A stretch of DNA of 58,859 nucleotides from Verrucomicrobiota bacterium (GTDB lineage Bacteria; Verrucomicrobiota; Verrucomicrobiia; Limisphaerales; J093), in the NCBI GenBank assembly GCA_012517065.1, contig JAAYVR010000058.1, positions 1-58,859 on the forward strand, given 5' to 3'. Positions within the stretch are counted from its first letter, which is position 1; each line of letters starts with the position of its first letter. This document shows, in pieces, positions 37,910 through 49,047 of this stretch. The notes under the pieces were generated by a model. It was not told where the DNA came from. It saw only the letters and a list, made by a program, of their open reading frames with translations, and did no database searches. Made by a program: the position numbers and the translations under genes.

Positions 37910-39469
37910 AGCTTCTTCCACAACCTTCCAACCGGCTGCGTCGGCGACTGCAAGTATCTGGTCTTTGAGGTCACCGTAGCATGTCACGCGGTGCCAACCC
38001 CAGACGTCCCACATTGTGAACAGCTTTTCAAAATCGCCGACCGGTTCGGCGCACAGCTTGGTTCGACACGCCCTGTCGTCGGGGTCGTTTCCGACTGTCT
38101 TGGCGCGATGCAGGAGGATTTCTTTTCGGCTTTGTTCCAATTCGATGCTTGTGGTCATGTACCCGACCGGCATCAAAGACCTCACACTCGCGCCCTGGCG
38201 ATCTTCAGAGTGGGTCAGTATTTCGACCGGGTTTGACGGGCCGTTGGGTCCAAAAACACGATTCGATGCCACGCAATGCGCATAAATGATCTGGCGTTTG
38301 GACGTGTCCATCACCGGGTCCGAAATGTAACCCGGCCGGCCCTGAGTGAGCGTGGTGAACAACACCATGCTTGCCGCTGAACGCACATCGCACTCGCAGC
38401 CGCCTATGAGTCCTTGATTATTGAGTTCATAGAACCCAAGGCACGGGTAAGCATGAATGTGCCCGCCATAAAACCCGCCCAGACAGTTGATCGTGATCGC
38501 GTTTGCGCCGTATTTCTTAAGCACGGCTTTTTCGGCCAGATACATTGCGGCCGACTGTTCGAGTGTTTCGCGGGAGACATCTGCAATGCGTCTTGCGGTT
38601 TTCTCCCAGTTGTCAGCGATGGCTTTCGCCTCGTCTTTGTCGGCCGCTTTCCATGCGTCATTGAGCTCAGCAAACGGCACATGCACAATGGGGATGCCAA
38701 GAATCTCGCCGGCAGGACCGGATTCCTGTCCGCGGACGGCGAGTATCTTCGCTTCTTTGAGTCTCTGCAGGCACTCGCTTGCAGACAGGCATTTGACGGA
38801 GTCGGGTTTGCAATCGAGGCTGCCGGGTTTTCGAGTGCGCCGTGCGCGTGCGTCGGCCACTGCGGCAGCAAAATTTTCGCCTGGGCCAACCGACTCGAAG
38901 CATTTCACAGCTTCCACAAGGTCGCCAATTCGCGATGAAGCGACGAAACCGACGTTGGCTGTGTTTTTCCTGAGGAACCCTGCGGTGTAAACGAGGAAAC
39001 CACCGCTGCCGCCAAATTGGAAATCGGCGTACAAAACCGGCTTGCCTGTTGTTGCGATGGTCTGAACCACCTGGTTCCAACAGTTCAACTGATAAACAAT
39101 GTAGCCGTCGATCGCCGCTGTTTTGTCCTCTTCAACGATCTTCTTCGCTTGGTCCGGACCGTTGGCCATCGAAGTGACGAAATCGAACTGCGGGCAACGC
39201 CGTCGCAGTGTTTCGTTTATGCGGTTCATCACCGGCCCAAAATCGAACCCTTTGTTTGGCCAGTCGGGTCCAGGCTGTTTTTCGGCGTGAAGCGAATAAA
39301 CGATTCGGATTTGTTTTCGTTTCTTTGGCTCGCCAGCAACCGTGGATTCAGGATTGATCAAGAACCCGGCCGCGCTTGCGGCCAAAGCACAACGCCCGAT
39401 AAACCTGCGCCTGTTCATTGCGCACAAAGCGCAGCCAGAAATACCAGTCCTGTTAGTCTCAGTTCTCAT
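37907..39469 (-). CDS. Tat-exported L-fucose/L-arabinose isomerase-like protein
   Basis: A 520-residue protein. GAAAGGTGAT lies seven bases before the ATG at 39469 and decides this start. The N-terminus MNRRRFIGRCALAASAAGFLI (after a Cys-containing 18-residue lead) is a twin-arginine signal. The body resembles FucI/AraA-type isomerase folds: AAIDGYIVYQLNCWNQVVQTIATTGKPVLYADFQFGGSGGFLV, then NAITINCLGGFYGGHIHAYPCLGFYELNNQGLIGGCECDVRSA, with Glu, Asp and His that could bind metal. The family is normally cytosolic, so an exported member is notable; it may be a sugar-binding or periplasmic enzyme. Function is inferred. The TAG stop lies in a repeat. Confidence 0.7.
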   Translation of the reverse strand: MRTETNRTGISGCALCAMNRRRFIGRCALAASAAGFLINPESTVAGEPKKRKQIRIVYSLHAEKQPGPDWPNKGFDFGPVMNRINETLRRRCPQFDFVTSMANGPDQAKKIVEEDKTAAIDGYIVYQLNCWNQVVQTIATTGKPVLYADFQFGGSGGFLVYTAGFLRKNTANVGFVASSRIGDLVEAVKCFESVGPGENFAAAVADARARRTRKPGSLDCKPDSVKCLSASECLQRLKEAKILAVRGQESGPAGEILGIPIVHVPFAELNDAWKAADKDEAKAIADNWEKTARRIADVSRETLEQSAAMYLAEKAVLKKYGANAITINCLGGFYGGHIHAYPCLGFYELNNQGLIGGCECDVRSAASMVLFTTLTQGRPGYISDPVMDTSKRQIIYAHCVASNRVFGPNGPSNPVEILTHSEDRQGASVRSLMPVGYMTTSIELEQSRKEILLHRAKTVGNDPDDRACRTKLCAEPVGDFEKLFTMWDVWGWHRVTCYGDLKDQILAVADAAGWKVVEEA

Positions 39470-39774
39470 TCTATCACCTTTCAAGCACGGCGCGTGGTGC
39501 GCCATAACGTTTTCAGATTGCCAAACAGCGATCTGCCTGTTTGCCTCTGTCAATCTCGGACACCGAGCCCTGTATTGTTCGACCAGTGGCAGCGTTTTGG
39601 CACAGCAGGTCGCGGCTCGCCATGCGTGTGGAACGCACGACGGCAAGTCGTCTGCATACACCCAACGCCAAGCCGGTCTCTTGACACATCAGAGTGTATT
39701 TTGACAGGCCGCCACATAAAATGCCAGCACGTAAACGTCTTTACATGATGGGCTGTTCATCAAAAGAATTGCGC

Positions 39775-42700
39775 ATGACGCTCCTGGTGCGGTATGGGCT
39801 GTTGTTGATGATTGCGTGCGCAGCGCAGGTGTTGCACACGTGCTTGGCCGCCTCGGTTGAAACAAAATCATCGACGTCTTACCAAATCGAGAGCTGGGAC
39901 ACCGATCGCGGGCTGCCGCAAAATTCAGTCACGGCAATTGTTCAATCGAAAGACGGGCGTCTTTGGTTCGGAACGCTCAACGGACTGGTCAGGTTCGACG
40001 GCCTCCAATTTGAAGTTTTCGATGAAAACAATGTGCCTGAGCTCGGCAGCAGCCAAATCGTGTTCCTGTTGGAAGACCCGACCGGCAACCTCTGGGTCGG
40101 CACCAAAACCGCAGGCGTGGTTGTCATCAACACCGACGGCCAGGTCAAAAGCCTTGGCCTTGGCCAGGGCGGTTCGGACAAACGACTCGCCGCCGCCTGC
40201 GCAGATTCCACCGGAGCTATCTGGTTGTATCTGGCAGACGGCCAGCTATGGCGCGCCGAAAAAGACCGATTCATTCCGTTCGTGTTCGGCCTCGAAACGC
40301 CCGGCAGCACTCGCACCATCGCCGCCGAAAAGGAAGGGCTGATCTGGGTCGGGACCGACACACGCCTCGCTGCAATCCAGCCACAAACAACAGCAGCCGG
40401 TCTCGAGCCGACCGTCGAGCAGGAAACAACGCTTGCAAAGCTGGATTTGCTCCTCGCCAGCCGCGAAGGCGGCCATTGGCGGCTCGCAGACGGCCGCGTG
40501 CAGTTCTGGCGCAACCGCGTCCTCGAACGAGATTATGGCCCTTATCCCTGGAGCCGCGTGCCAATTGCGGCAGCATGCGAAGACGCCCAAAACCGGCTTG
40601 TGGTTGGAACCCTGGGAGCGGGCGTTTTCTGGCTTGAAGCCGACGGCGCGTTTTCTCGCATTTCGACCGCCCAGGGTCTATCGCAAAATGTGGTCCTTTC
40701 TGTGTGCACTGACCGCGAAGGGAACCTGTGGGTGGGCACCGACGGCGGCGGGCTTAATCGCGTTCGCCGACGTGCTTTTGTTCAGCCTGCGTCTCTTGCG
40801 AGTCTGTCAGTGCCAACTGCCACCTCGGTTGCCGAGGACGCGCAAGGTTGCATATGGATCGGGTTTAACGGCGGCGGCGTTACGCGGTGGTGTGACGGCG
40901 ATCTGCAGTTCTTTGGATACGCTCAAGGGCTGACAAACTCACACGTATGGTCTGTGTTGGTGGATCGTGATCAGAAAGTGTGGGTTGGTACGTGGGGCGG
41001 CGGGTTGTTCCTGTTTCAATCCGGAAGATTCGTTTCTGCCCCGGGTTCTGAGCTGCTCTCGCGCGCTGTTCTCGCCATCCACCAGGACCGCCACGGAAAA
41101 ACCTGGGTCGGCACAGACAACGGACTTGGCTCTTGGGAAGGCGATCACTGGCGCCTGTACACAACCCGCGACGGTCTTTCTGCGGCTGAAGTGCGTGCCA
41201 TTGCAGACGATTCCATGGGGAACCTGTGGATTGGCACCGTTGGCGGCGGGCTTAACCGGTTAAAAGGCGGCACCTTTGATGTGTTCAGGCGAACGGAAGG
41301 CCTGCCGAGCGACGACATTTCGTCGATTTACGTGGACAAGGATGACGTATTGTGGATTGGGACGTTTGGCAGCGGCCTTGGCAGATTCGAAAAAGGCCGT
41401 TGCACGCGCTACACAGCGCGCGACGGGCTCGCAGCAAACAGCATCGGCCCAATCCTCGAAGACAAATCATCCGATCTATGGATCTGCTCGAGCGCAGGAA
41501 TCATGCGCATTCCAAAGCATCAATTGAATGATTTCGCCGCAGGCCGACTGAAAAGAATTCAGTGCCGGACCTATGCCAAGCCCGACGGACTTCCAACCCG
41601 CGAATGCACGATCGGCACTCAGCCGGGCGCATGCCTCGCAAGCGACGGGCGCCTCTGGTTCGCAACCGTAAAAGGCGTTGTCACCACAGCGCCCGATGAA
41701 CTCACGCCCAATCCGCACCCACCGCCGGTAATCATCCAGGATGTCCTCGTCGATGGACACTCACAGCTCACCGCAGGAATATTCCCCACACTTCCGTCCA
41801 CGATCATCGTGCCGCCGGGAAGCGAACGTCTCGAGGTCCGTTTCACCAGCCTCAACCTCGGGGCTCCAGATCGCGCGTTGTTCCGATACCGGCTTGAAGG
41901 ACACGACAAGAACTGGACCGAGCCCGCAACCGCGCGCTCAGCCATTTACACGCGTTTGTCGCCGGGCAAGTACCAGTTTCACGTGATAGCCTGCAACGAA
42001 GACGGCTTGTGGAACGAGACCGGCGCGGCCCTTGCAGTCATCGTAAACCCGCCCTTTTGGCGAACGTGGTGGTTTATCGGCACAAGCGCGTTTGCCCTGT
42101 TGGCTTTGGTCTCAGGCACGGTTCATTACCTCTCGACACAACGTCTCCAGCGCCAGCTCGATATTCTTCGCCACAAAGAAGCCCTCGAAGAAGAACGCGC
42201 CCGGATCGCCCGTGACCTTCACGACCAACTCGGCGCAAACCTTACTCAGGTCGCTTTGTTGGGCGAACTGGTCGAATCCGACAGGGACCAACCGGAAGAA
42301 GTCAGCGCGCACGCAAAGCAAATCTCCCAGACCGCCCGCGAAACAACCCGTGTGCTCGACGAAATTGTTTGGGCGGTAAATCCAGCCAACGATACACTTG
42401 ACAGCCTTGCGAATTATCTTTGCAAGCACACTCAGGAATACCTCGCTGTGGCAGGGGTCCGATGCAGAATTGACATGCCATCAGTTCTCGAGCCAATTCC
42501 GGTGCCGCCCGACCTGCGACACAACGTGTTCATGGCAGCCAAAGAAGCGGTCACGAACATCGTTCGGCATTCCAAAGCCACGGAAACACATTTCCGCCTT
42601 AAAATCACCCAGCAGGCTCTTGTCATCGAGATCGAAGATAACGGCTGCGGAATTCCCGACCCGGACGAAGTCGCAGCGAAAAGCCGTCACGGCCTTTCCA

Positions 42701-42816
42701 ACATGCGTCGTCGAATAGAAGACAGCGGCGGCACATTCTCGATCCGGTCCAAAGCTTCCGGAGGCACAATAGTGTGTTTCACCATCCCTCTGCGCTCGAA
42801 GTCGGAAACGCTTTGA
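39775..42816 (+). CDS. Propeller-type sensor histidine kinase
   Basis: About 1013 residues from the ATG at 39775; in-frame starts from 39694 are possible. A signal or first membrane segment (LLLMIACAAQVLHTCLA) leads into about a dozen two-component propeller repeats (LPQNSVTAIVQSKDGRLWFGTLNGLVRFDG; EDPTGNLWVGT; DREGNLWVGTDGGGL). A Y_Y_Y domain follows (LEVRFTSLNLGAPDRALFRYRLEGHDKNWTE). Membrane span: WWFIGTSAFALLALVSGTVHYL. The kinase core is HisKA_3 type: ERARIARDLHDQLG with phospho-His816, then AAKEAVTNIVRHSKAT and IEDNGCGIPD (ATP site). No receiver or DNA-binding domain is attached, so a separate NarL/LuxR-type regulator should exist; none is nearby. Related sensors respond to glycans. Confidence 0.9.
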   Translation: MTLLVRYGLLLMIACAAQVLHTCLAASVETKSSTSYQIESWDTDRGLPQNSVTAIVQSKDGRLWFGTLNGLVRFDGLQFEVFDENNVPELGSSQIVFLLEDPTGNLWVGTKTAGVVVINTDGQVKSLGLGQGGSDKRLAAACADSTGAIWLYLADGQLWRAEKDRFIPFVFGLETPGSTRTIAAEKEGLIWVGTDTRLAAIQPQTTAAGLEPTVEQETTLAKLDLLLASREGGHWRLADGRVQFWRNRVLERDYGPYPWSRVPIAAACEDAQNRLVVGTLGAGVFWLEADGAFSRISTAQGLSQNVVLSVCTDREGNLWVGTDGGGLNRVRRRAFVQPASLASLSVPTATSVAEDAQGCIWIGFNGGGVTRWCDGDLQFFGYAQGLTNSHVWSVLVDRDQKVWVGTWGGGLFLFQSGRFVSAPGSELLSRAVLAIHQDRHGKTWVGTDNGLGSWEGDHWRLYTTRDGLSAAEVRAIADDSMGNLWIGTVGGGLNRLKGGTFDVFRRTEGLPSDDISSIYVDKDDVLWIGTFGSGLGRFEKGRCTRYTARDGLAANSIGPILEDKSSDLWICSSAGIMRIPKHQLNDFAAGRLKRIQCRTYAKPDGLPTRECTIGTQPGACLASDGRLWFATVKGVVTTAPDELTPNPHPPPVIIQDVLVDGHSQLTAGIFPTLPSTIIVPPGSERLEVRFTSLNLGAPDRALFRYRLEGHDKNWTEPATARSAIYTRLSPGKYQFHVIACNEDGLWNETGAALAVIVNPPFWRTWWFIGTSAFALLALVSGTVHYLSTQRLQRQLDILRHKEALEEERARIARDLHDQLGANLTQVALLGELVESDRDQPEEVSAHAKQISQTARETTRVLDEIVWAVNPANDTLDSLANYLCKHTQEYLAVAGVRCRIDMPSVLEPIPVPPDLRHNVFMAAKEAVTNIVRHSKATETHFRLKITQQALVIEIEDNGCGIPDPDEVAAKSRHGLSNMRRRIEDSGGTFSIRSKASGGTIVCFTIPLRSKSETL

Positions 42817-42857
42817 CATGCTGCAGGAGTCGAGTAGAGTAACCCGCGTCCGCAGTT

Positions 42858-42933
42858 GGGGTCGTAGCTCAGATGGTAGAGCACCACAATGGCATTGTGG
42901 GGGTCAGGGGTTCGAATCCCCTCGGCTCCACCA
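42858..42933 (+). tRNA. tRNA-Ala (anticodon GGC)
   Basis: 76 bases fold as a complete cloverleaf. Acceptor stem GGGGTCG pairs with CGGCTCC (one G-T, one T-G). The D arm is GCTC...GAGC. The anticodon stem CCACA/TGTGG closes the loop ATGGCAT, giving anticodon GGC for codon GCC. The T arm is AGGGG-TTCGAAT-CCCCT. CCA is encoded at the 3' end (42931-42933). It lies between the sensor kinase and ftsH. Confidence 0.97.
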
Positions 42934-43009
42934 ACCGGTGAGACAGGGATTGACGTCCACATCGCGGCGCAGCCGCAATCGACCTGCCATAGCAAAACCG
43001 AGTGCAGAT

Positions 43010-43140
43010 TTCTCAAGAGCGCGGGCATTCTTGCCCCGCCAGAGCGCAGAAGCCGGGGCAGTACCCGTCAGGCCACTTGGGTTCCGGCTACGCCGGGCTG
43101 CGCACTGCGCGGTTGCAAGTCGCACCTTGGAGTGCTAGGT
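43010..43140 (+). repeat. AGCCGGGGC...GCCGGGCTG module upstream of ftsH
   Basis: AGCGCAGAAGCCGGGGCAGT...CCACTTGGGTTCCGGCTACGCCGGGCTG aligns with 5668-5742 and, inverted, with 10910-10972 and 45190-45245. It contains an internal inverted repeat (GGTTCCGGCTACGCCGG). It lies 20-150 bases before the ftsH start and so may overlap its promoter. Confidence 0.65.
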
Positions 43141-43159
43141 TGGCACTGCGTAAATCAAA

Positions 43160-45169
<2,010 letters not shown>

Positions 45170-45175
45170 AGCGGC

Positions 45176-46045
45176 CTAAACCGCACATTTCCCAGCCCAG
45201 CGTAGCCGGAACCGAAGTTGCCTGAAGGGCACTGCCCCGGCTCCTGCGCCCCCTGATGTAGGCCGGCGGCCAGCCCGACCTCCGAAATACCTGCTACGAC
45301 TCCGTCTCCGTCGCAAGGAAGAGCGCGCTGATCCCAATGGTTTCTCACGCGCTGCCACGGATGCAGTGGGCGTTGATAGCCGCGAAGCGTTTGGAGTGCG
45401 GCAGCTTGCTGCCGCTTTGTCTTCATGCCCAAACAACGTGTCTGTCCCCATATTGCCCCGTTCGATCTCGCCGCTGATCCCAATGGTTTCCCACGCGCTG
45501 CTGCGGATGAGTGGGCTTTGGTAGGCGCGAAGCGTTTGGAGTGCGGCAGCTTGCTGCCGCTTTGTTTCTGTGCCCAAACAACGTGTCTGTCCCCATATCG
45601 CATATTCCCCATCAACCCGATGGCCGGTCATGCGACCCGTTTCCATCCCGCAAATCCGGCCACCGAACATACACCGGTTGGGTGCGGCGAAGAATCGCCG
45701 CGCTCCTGCCGGCGCGTTAGAAGAAACACTGACGGTCGGGAGTGCGGCCGTCCTCGGCCGCATCAACGTGACGACCGACCCTACGACCCGTTTGGATCAC
45801 GCAAATGCGGCGCCCGGACGTTCACCGGCTGGGGATGCACAAACAACGTGTCTGTCCCCATATCTGCATCCGAGGGTTTCCTCCGCACACTTCGGCAACC
45901 GCCGATTAGAACAAGGGGCGATTTGCGCGCCACGCCGCTTTCCCTGAGCAAAACCCAAACAACATGCCTGTCACCCTATTTGCCTTCTTGTTGGATGTGC
46001 CAGGGTGGCAGGCAGCGTGTACTGAATCAGTTCATTTTGCCGTCA
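45176..46045 (+). repeat. Large composite repeat island after ftsH
   Basis: Order: AGCCCAGCGTAGCCGGAACC...CCCCGGCTCCTGC (about 45195-45245); ACTCCGTCTCCGTCGCAAGGA; TGCAGTGGGCGTTG; hairpin GCGGCAGC-TT-GCTGCCGC (about 45400-45417); core (about 45431-45455); a second hairpin and core block (about 45543-45600); a unit repeated twice (CGACCCGTTTCCATCCCGCAAAT, then CGACCCGTTTGGATCACGCAAAT, about 45635 and 45783); two GC hairpins (GCGGCGAAGAATCGCCGC, GCGGCCGTCCTCGGCCGC); core (about 45842-45867); the CTTCGGCAACCGCCGATT body; core (about 45957-45982); and the start of the tail module (45990-46045). No gene. Confidence 0.75.
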
Positions 46046-46279
46046 GCTTTGTCGTTGCCTTTGCCCCCGACATTGGAAGCAGAGGCACCTGCCGGACGGT
46101 TTCAAGCGTCGAAGTCGAGATCGGGCGACGGATAAAGGTTCGAGGAAGGAATGAGCGGAGACAGCACAACTATCGGGATTGGATTGCGCTGTGGCGCTTG
46201 GCGCGAGCGCGTCAAGCGCCGCGAGCCGGGCAATCCAACGATCCAACTCGAACGTGCCTGGCCGTTCCCAGTCTTTCCG
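46046..46279. other. Unassigned intergenic stretch before the lipid kinase 3' end
   Basis: I see no gene, RNA or repeat after the tail module ends. Short frames in both strands lack family features. A TTCCCAGTC...GGGAACGG-type partial palindrome near 46258-46275 is too weak to call a terminator. Confidence 0.3.
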
Positions 46280-47203
46280 TCACGCAACAGGCAAGAACGG
46301 CACCAGTACAGGCAACGACCCCGGCCGAATCGTCAGCGTCGCAGGAGTAAAACCGACCACGTCCCCGTCGATTGCCAGCGGAGCTTGTGGTTCGGAGTCA
46401 ACCTCCAATCGGGCGCCGCTGAAATAGCGGACTTTTGGATGGCCGGGATGAGTCCCGTGAAACAGCTTCGGCAGATGCACCAGTGCTTCGAGTCGATTCA
46501 ACCGGTCAATAATGCAGAGGTTCAATTTGCCGTCGTCAGGTCGCGCGCCCGGTGAAAGTCGCATTGAATGTCCACCGGCAAACTCGGTATTGCCTGCACA
46601 GACGTGGAAGAGCCGTCCTTTGAACACGCCATGCTCGCTGCGCGCCTCCAGACGGTTCTGGCGGTAGTGCCATAACGCACGAATAAAACCAACCGCATAG
46701 CAAAGTCTGGGTCCGAATACCCGCTTCATACCGGCTGTTGTGCGAGCCAGAAGCTCCGCTCCAAACCCTGCAGCGGCAAACATCAGTGCGTGTCTTGTCT
46801 GCGCGCCTTGTAACCCACCGTAACGCACCTCAATGGTATCGAAGAATCTTTGTACACCACCAGCCAACGCCTCGAAAGCCTGCTCGACAGATTTGATGCC
46901 GAATTGGAGCGCGCCATCGTTTGCCGTGCCCACAGGCAAAATGCCAAGCGGCGTCTTGCACCCGCTGTCGATCAACCCATTGGCCACTTCACTCACCGTC
47001 CCATCGCCACCAACGGCCACCACCGCATCAAAGTGGCCTGCAGCATCCCGCGCAAGGGCAACGGCGCGGCCGGGACCATCTGTGTAAGCGATCTGGAGCG
47101 ACGCACACAACTCCTCCATGCGCTGGCGCAGTCTCGCCCACCGGTGCGCGGACTTGCCGGCACCCGCAGCAGGATTGACGATAACAAAAAACCGATTGGA
47201 CAT
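46280..47203 (-). CDS. Diacylglycerol/lipid kinase family protein
   Basis: A 307-residue cytosolic lipid kinase of the DagK/YegS/BmrU type. FFVIVNPAAGAGKSAHRW is the start of the catalytic domain, and AVVAVGGDGTVSEVANGLID carries the GGDGT nucleotide motif (65-69). GILPVGTANDGALQFGI matches the LGxxPxGTxND motif. The C-terminal half is the usual beta-sandwich (PLAIDGDVVGFTPATLTIRPGSLPVLVP). It phosphorylates a lipid such as diacylglycerol; the substrate is not determined by sequence. It lies 28 bases downstream of trpS on the same strand, so probably in one operon. Confidence 0.9.
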   Translation of the reverse strand: MSNRFFVIVNPAAGAGKSAHRWARLRQRMEELCASLQIAYTDGPGRAVALARDAAGHFDAVVAVGGDGTVSEVANGLIDSGCKTPLGILPVGTANDGALQFGIKSVEQAFEALAGGVQRFFDTIEVRYGGLQGAQTRHALMFAAAGFGAELLARTTAGMKRVFGPRLCYAVGFIRALWHYRQNRLEARSEHGVFKGRLFHVCAGNTEFAGGHSMRLSPGARPDDGKLNLCIIDRLNRLEALVHLPKLFHGTHPGHPKVRYFSGARLEVDSEPQAPLAIDGDVVGFTPATLTIRPGSLPVLVPFLPVA

Positions 47204-47231
47204 ACATCCTCCGGCGAACCTCGGTTAACCG

Positions 47232-48218
47232 TCAGTCAAGGCCTGTGGCCCGGCGCGCCCGTTGAAGCACGACCGAAGCAATCGCGCGTGCTTTTGTCGC
47301 GCTGTCACGCAGCACCTGCCTGACGTAATCCAGGTTCTTTGACAACTCTTCTCTGCGGCGCCTTGCTTCGGCGAAATAGGTCCAGTAATACTCGAACAGG
47401 GTTTTCTTCAAATCCCCATAACCAAGACCGCCCGCCCGCAGCCTGTCCTCATAATCACGCGCCACTTCCGGGGGCGCCACAAGCCGAAGAATCTGAATCG
47501 CAAGATTGCGGTCTGCGTCAGGCTTCGGCTCCGCCGGGCTGCGGCTGTCCATGACAATACTCATGACCTTTTTTCTGAGGACCTTTTCTTCTCCGAAGAT
47601 TTCGATGGTGTTGCCGTAGCTTTTGCTCATTTTCTGGCCGTCGGTGCCGGGGACGACAGCCACCTCGTCGCGTATGAGCGGTTCAGGAATGACGAATGTT
47701 TCGCCATAGATGTTATTAAACTTAATGGCGATGTCGCGCGTGACCTCGACATGCTGTTTCTGATCGCGTCCCACGGGCACAACGTTCGAGTCGTAGATGA
47801 GAATGTCCGCCGCCATGAGCACCGGGTAAGCAAACAGGCCGTGGTTGACCTTTTCGAGGTCGTCCTGTGCTAGTTTGGCCTTCTTGTCTTTGTAAGAATG
47901 GCAGCGCTCGAGCAATCCCATCGGCGTCACCGTCGAGAGAAGCCACGTCAGCTCGGTCACTTCCGGCACGTCAGATTGCCTGAAGAAAAGAGTGCGCGAA
48001 GGATCGAGGCCGCAAGCCAGAAAATCAAGGGCGACGTCGAGGCTGTTTCGGCGCCGCTGTTCGGCGTCGAAAAGCGACGTCATTGAATGAAGATCAGCGA
48101 TGAAATAGAGGGCTTCGCCCTGCTGCTGCAGTTCAATGGCCGGCTTCATCATCCCGAAATAATTTCCGAGATGAAGCGCACCAGACGGTTGAATACCTGA
48201 CAAAATACGCACGGACAC
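47232..48218 (-). CDS. trpS: Tryptophanyl-tRNA synthetase
   Basis: A 328-residue class Ic synthetase that charges tRNA-Trp. GIQPSGALHLGNYFG holds the HIGH-type motif (HLGN, 16-19). Next come LHSMTS and YPVLMAADILIYDSNVVPVGRDQKQHVEVTRDIA, and GTDGQKMSKSYGN holds KMSKS (196-200). Length and order are normal. It is the first gene of a two-gene unit with the lipid kinase. Confidence 0.97.
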   Translation of the reverse strand: MSVRILSGIQPSGALHLGNYFGMMKPAIELQQQGEALYFIADLHSMTSLFDAEQRRRNSLDVALDFLACGLDPSRTLFFRQSDVPEVTELTWLLSTVTPMGLLERCHSYKDKKAKLAQDDLEKVNHGLFAYPVLMAADILIYDSNVVPVGRDQKQHVEVTRDIAIKFNNIYGETFVIPEPLIRDEVAVVPGTDGQKMSKSYGNTIEIFGEEKVLRKKVMSIVMDSRSPAEPKPDADRNLAIQILRLVAPPEVARDYEDRLRAGGLGYGDLKKTLFEYYWTYFAEARRRREELSKNLDYVRQVLRDSATKARAIASVVLQRARRATGLD

Positions 48219-48293
48219 ACCCTAACAGGTCGCCCCGCGCCAATCAACAATTTGGCTTTGAACTTGGCGCGCCTGTTGTACCGTGATTCTGTC

Positions 48294-48902
48294 ATGGGAC
48301 ACGACCCTGAAATGGAGATTGACTCGCTGTGGAACGAATACGGCGGGGTCTTCCGCGAGTTTGACGATCTAACGTTGGCACGTTGGATGGCGCAGACACT
48401 CGGCCAGTTGCGCGGCCGCGTGTGGCGTCTGTCGCACCCATTGGTCGCCTGCTACAGGCTGGCGGCCCGGGCCGCCAACGAAAGACAGGTTTGGCTGAAA
48501 AGATTGGTCGCTGTCCCGACTGATTACCCGGAATCGGCTTGTTGTCGCGCCCCGCTTTTGCCCCTGCTTACGCGCGACGTTCTTCAATGCGGACTGGCAT
48601 GCCTCCATTGCGACGGCACTGCAGTCCCTCTGGACGAACTTCCGGCGGACCTTCTGCCACTGATAACCGATTGGGCTGAACAGTACGGGAAAATACACGC
48701 CGTGGCACATTGGGACCTGGCGCAACAACGTGAAGTTGCGGATTACGATCATGCATTTGACGCGGCGGCTGAAAAAGCCGAGGAACTACTTTCATTGGCA
48801 GGCCGGGAGCTTGCTCCAAGGCTGCTGGAACTTTACCCCGCCGTTGTTTGGGAAGACCAGGACGAGTGCCTCGAGGTGCAGCCCGAGGACATAAAGCTTT
48901 AG
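48294..48902 (+). CDS. Hypothetical soluble protein
   Basis: A 202-residue protein from the ATG at 48294 (MGHDPEMEIDSLWNEYGGVFREFDD); an upstream TTG would only add 14 unremarkable residues. It is mostly helical and acidic with no signal or membrane span. It has two Cys pairs (ACCRAPLL and LACLHCDG) and an acidic end (ELYPAVVWEDQDECLEVQPEDIKL). I do not recognise a family. It is divergent from trpS with a 75-base gap. The TAG stop is the start of an inverted repeat. Confidence 0.65.
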   Translation: MGHDPEMEIDSLWNEYGGVFREFDDLTLARWMAQTLGQLRGRVWRLSHPLVACYRLAARAANERQVWLKRLVAVPTDYPESACCRAPLLPLLTRDVLQCGLACLHCDGTAVPLDELPADLLPLITDWAEQYGKIHAVAHWDLAQQREVADYDHAFDAAAEKAEELLSLAGRELAPRLLELYPAVVWEDQDECLEVQPEDIKL

Positions 48903-48968
48903 CCCGGAAACCACCCCGGATTGAACCAACGCGTTTGTCTGCGTTGGCCGGCGAAATTTCCGGGTTAA
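48899..48968. repeat. TAGCCCGG inverted repeat at the stop of the 48294 gene
   Basis: TTAGCCCGGAAACCACCCCGG overlaps the stop codon; GGCGAAATTTCCGGGTTAA closes it. The interior holds a second hairpin (CCAACGC ... GCGTTGG), replacing the ATGAAGCTT interior of other copies. TTAG and TTAA at the two ends fit a YTAR target. Confidence 0.8.
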
Positions 48969-49047
48969 CAAGGCGGTGATTGACTGCAGCCTGTTGTGCG
49001 TGATGGTGCACGAAGCGTCGGCGCTTTGTGCCGCACCAACGATTTCA

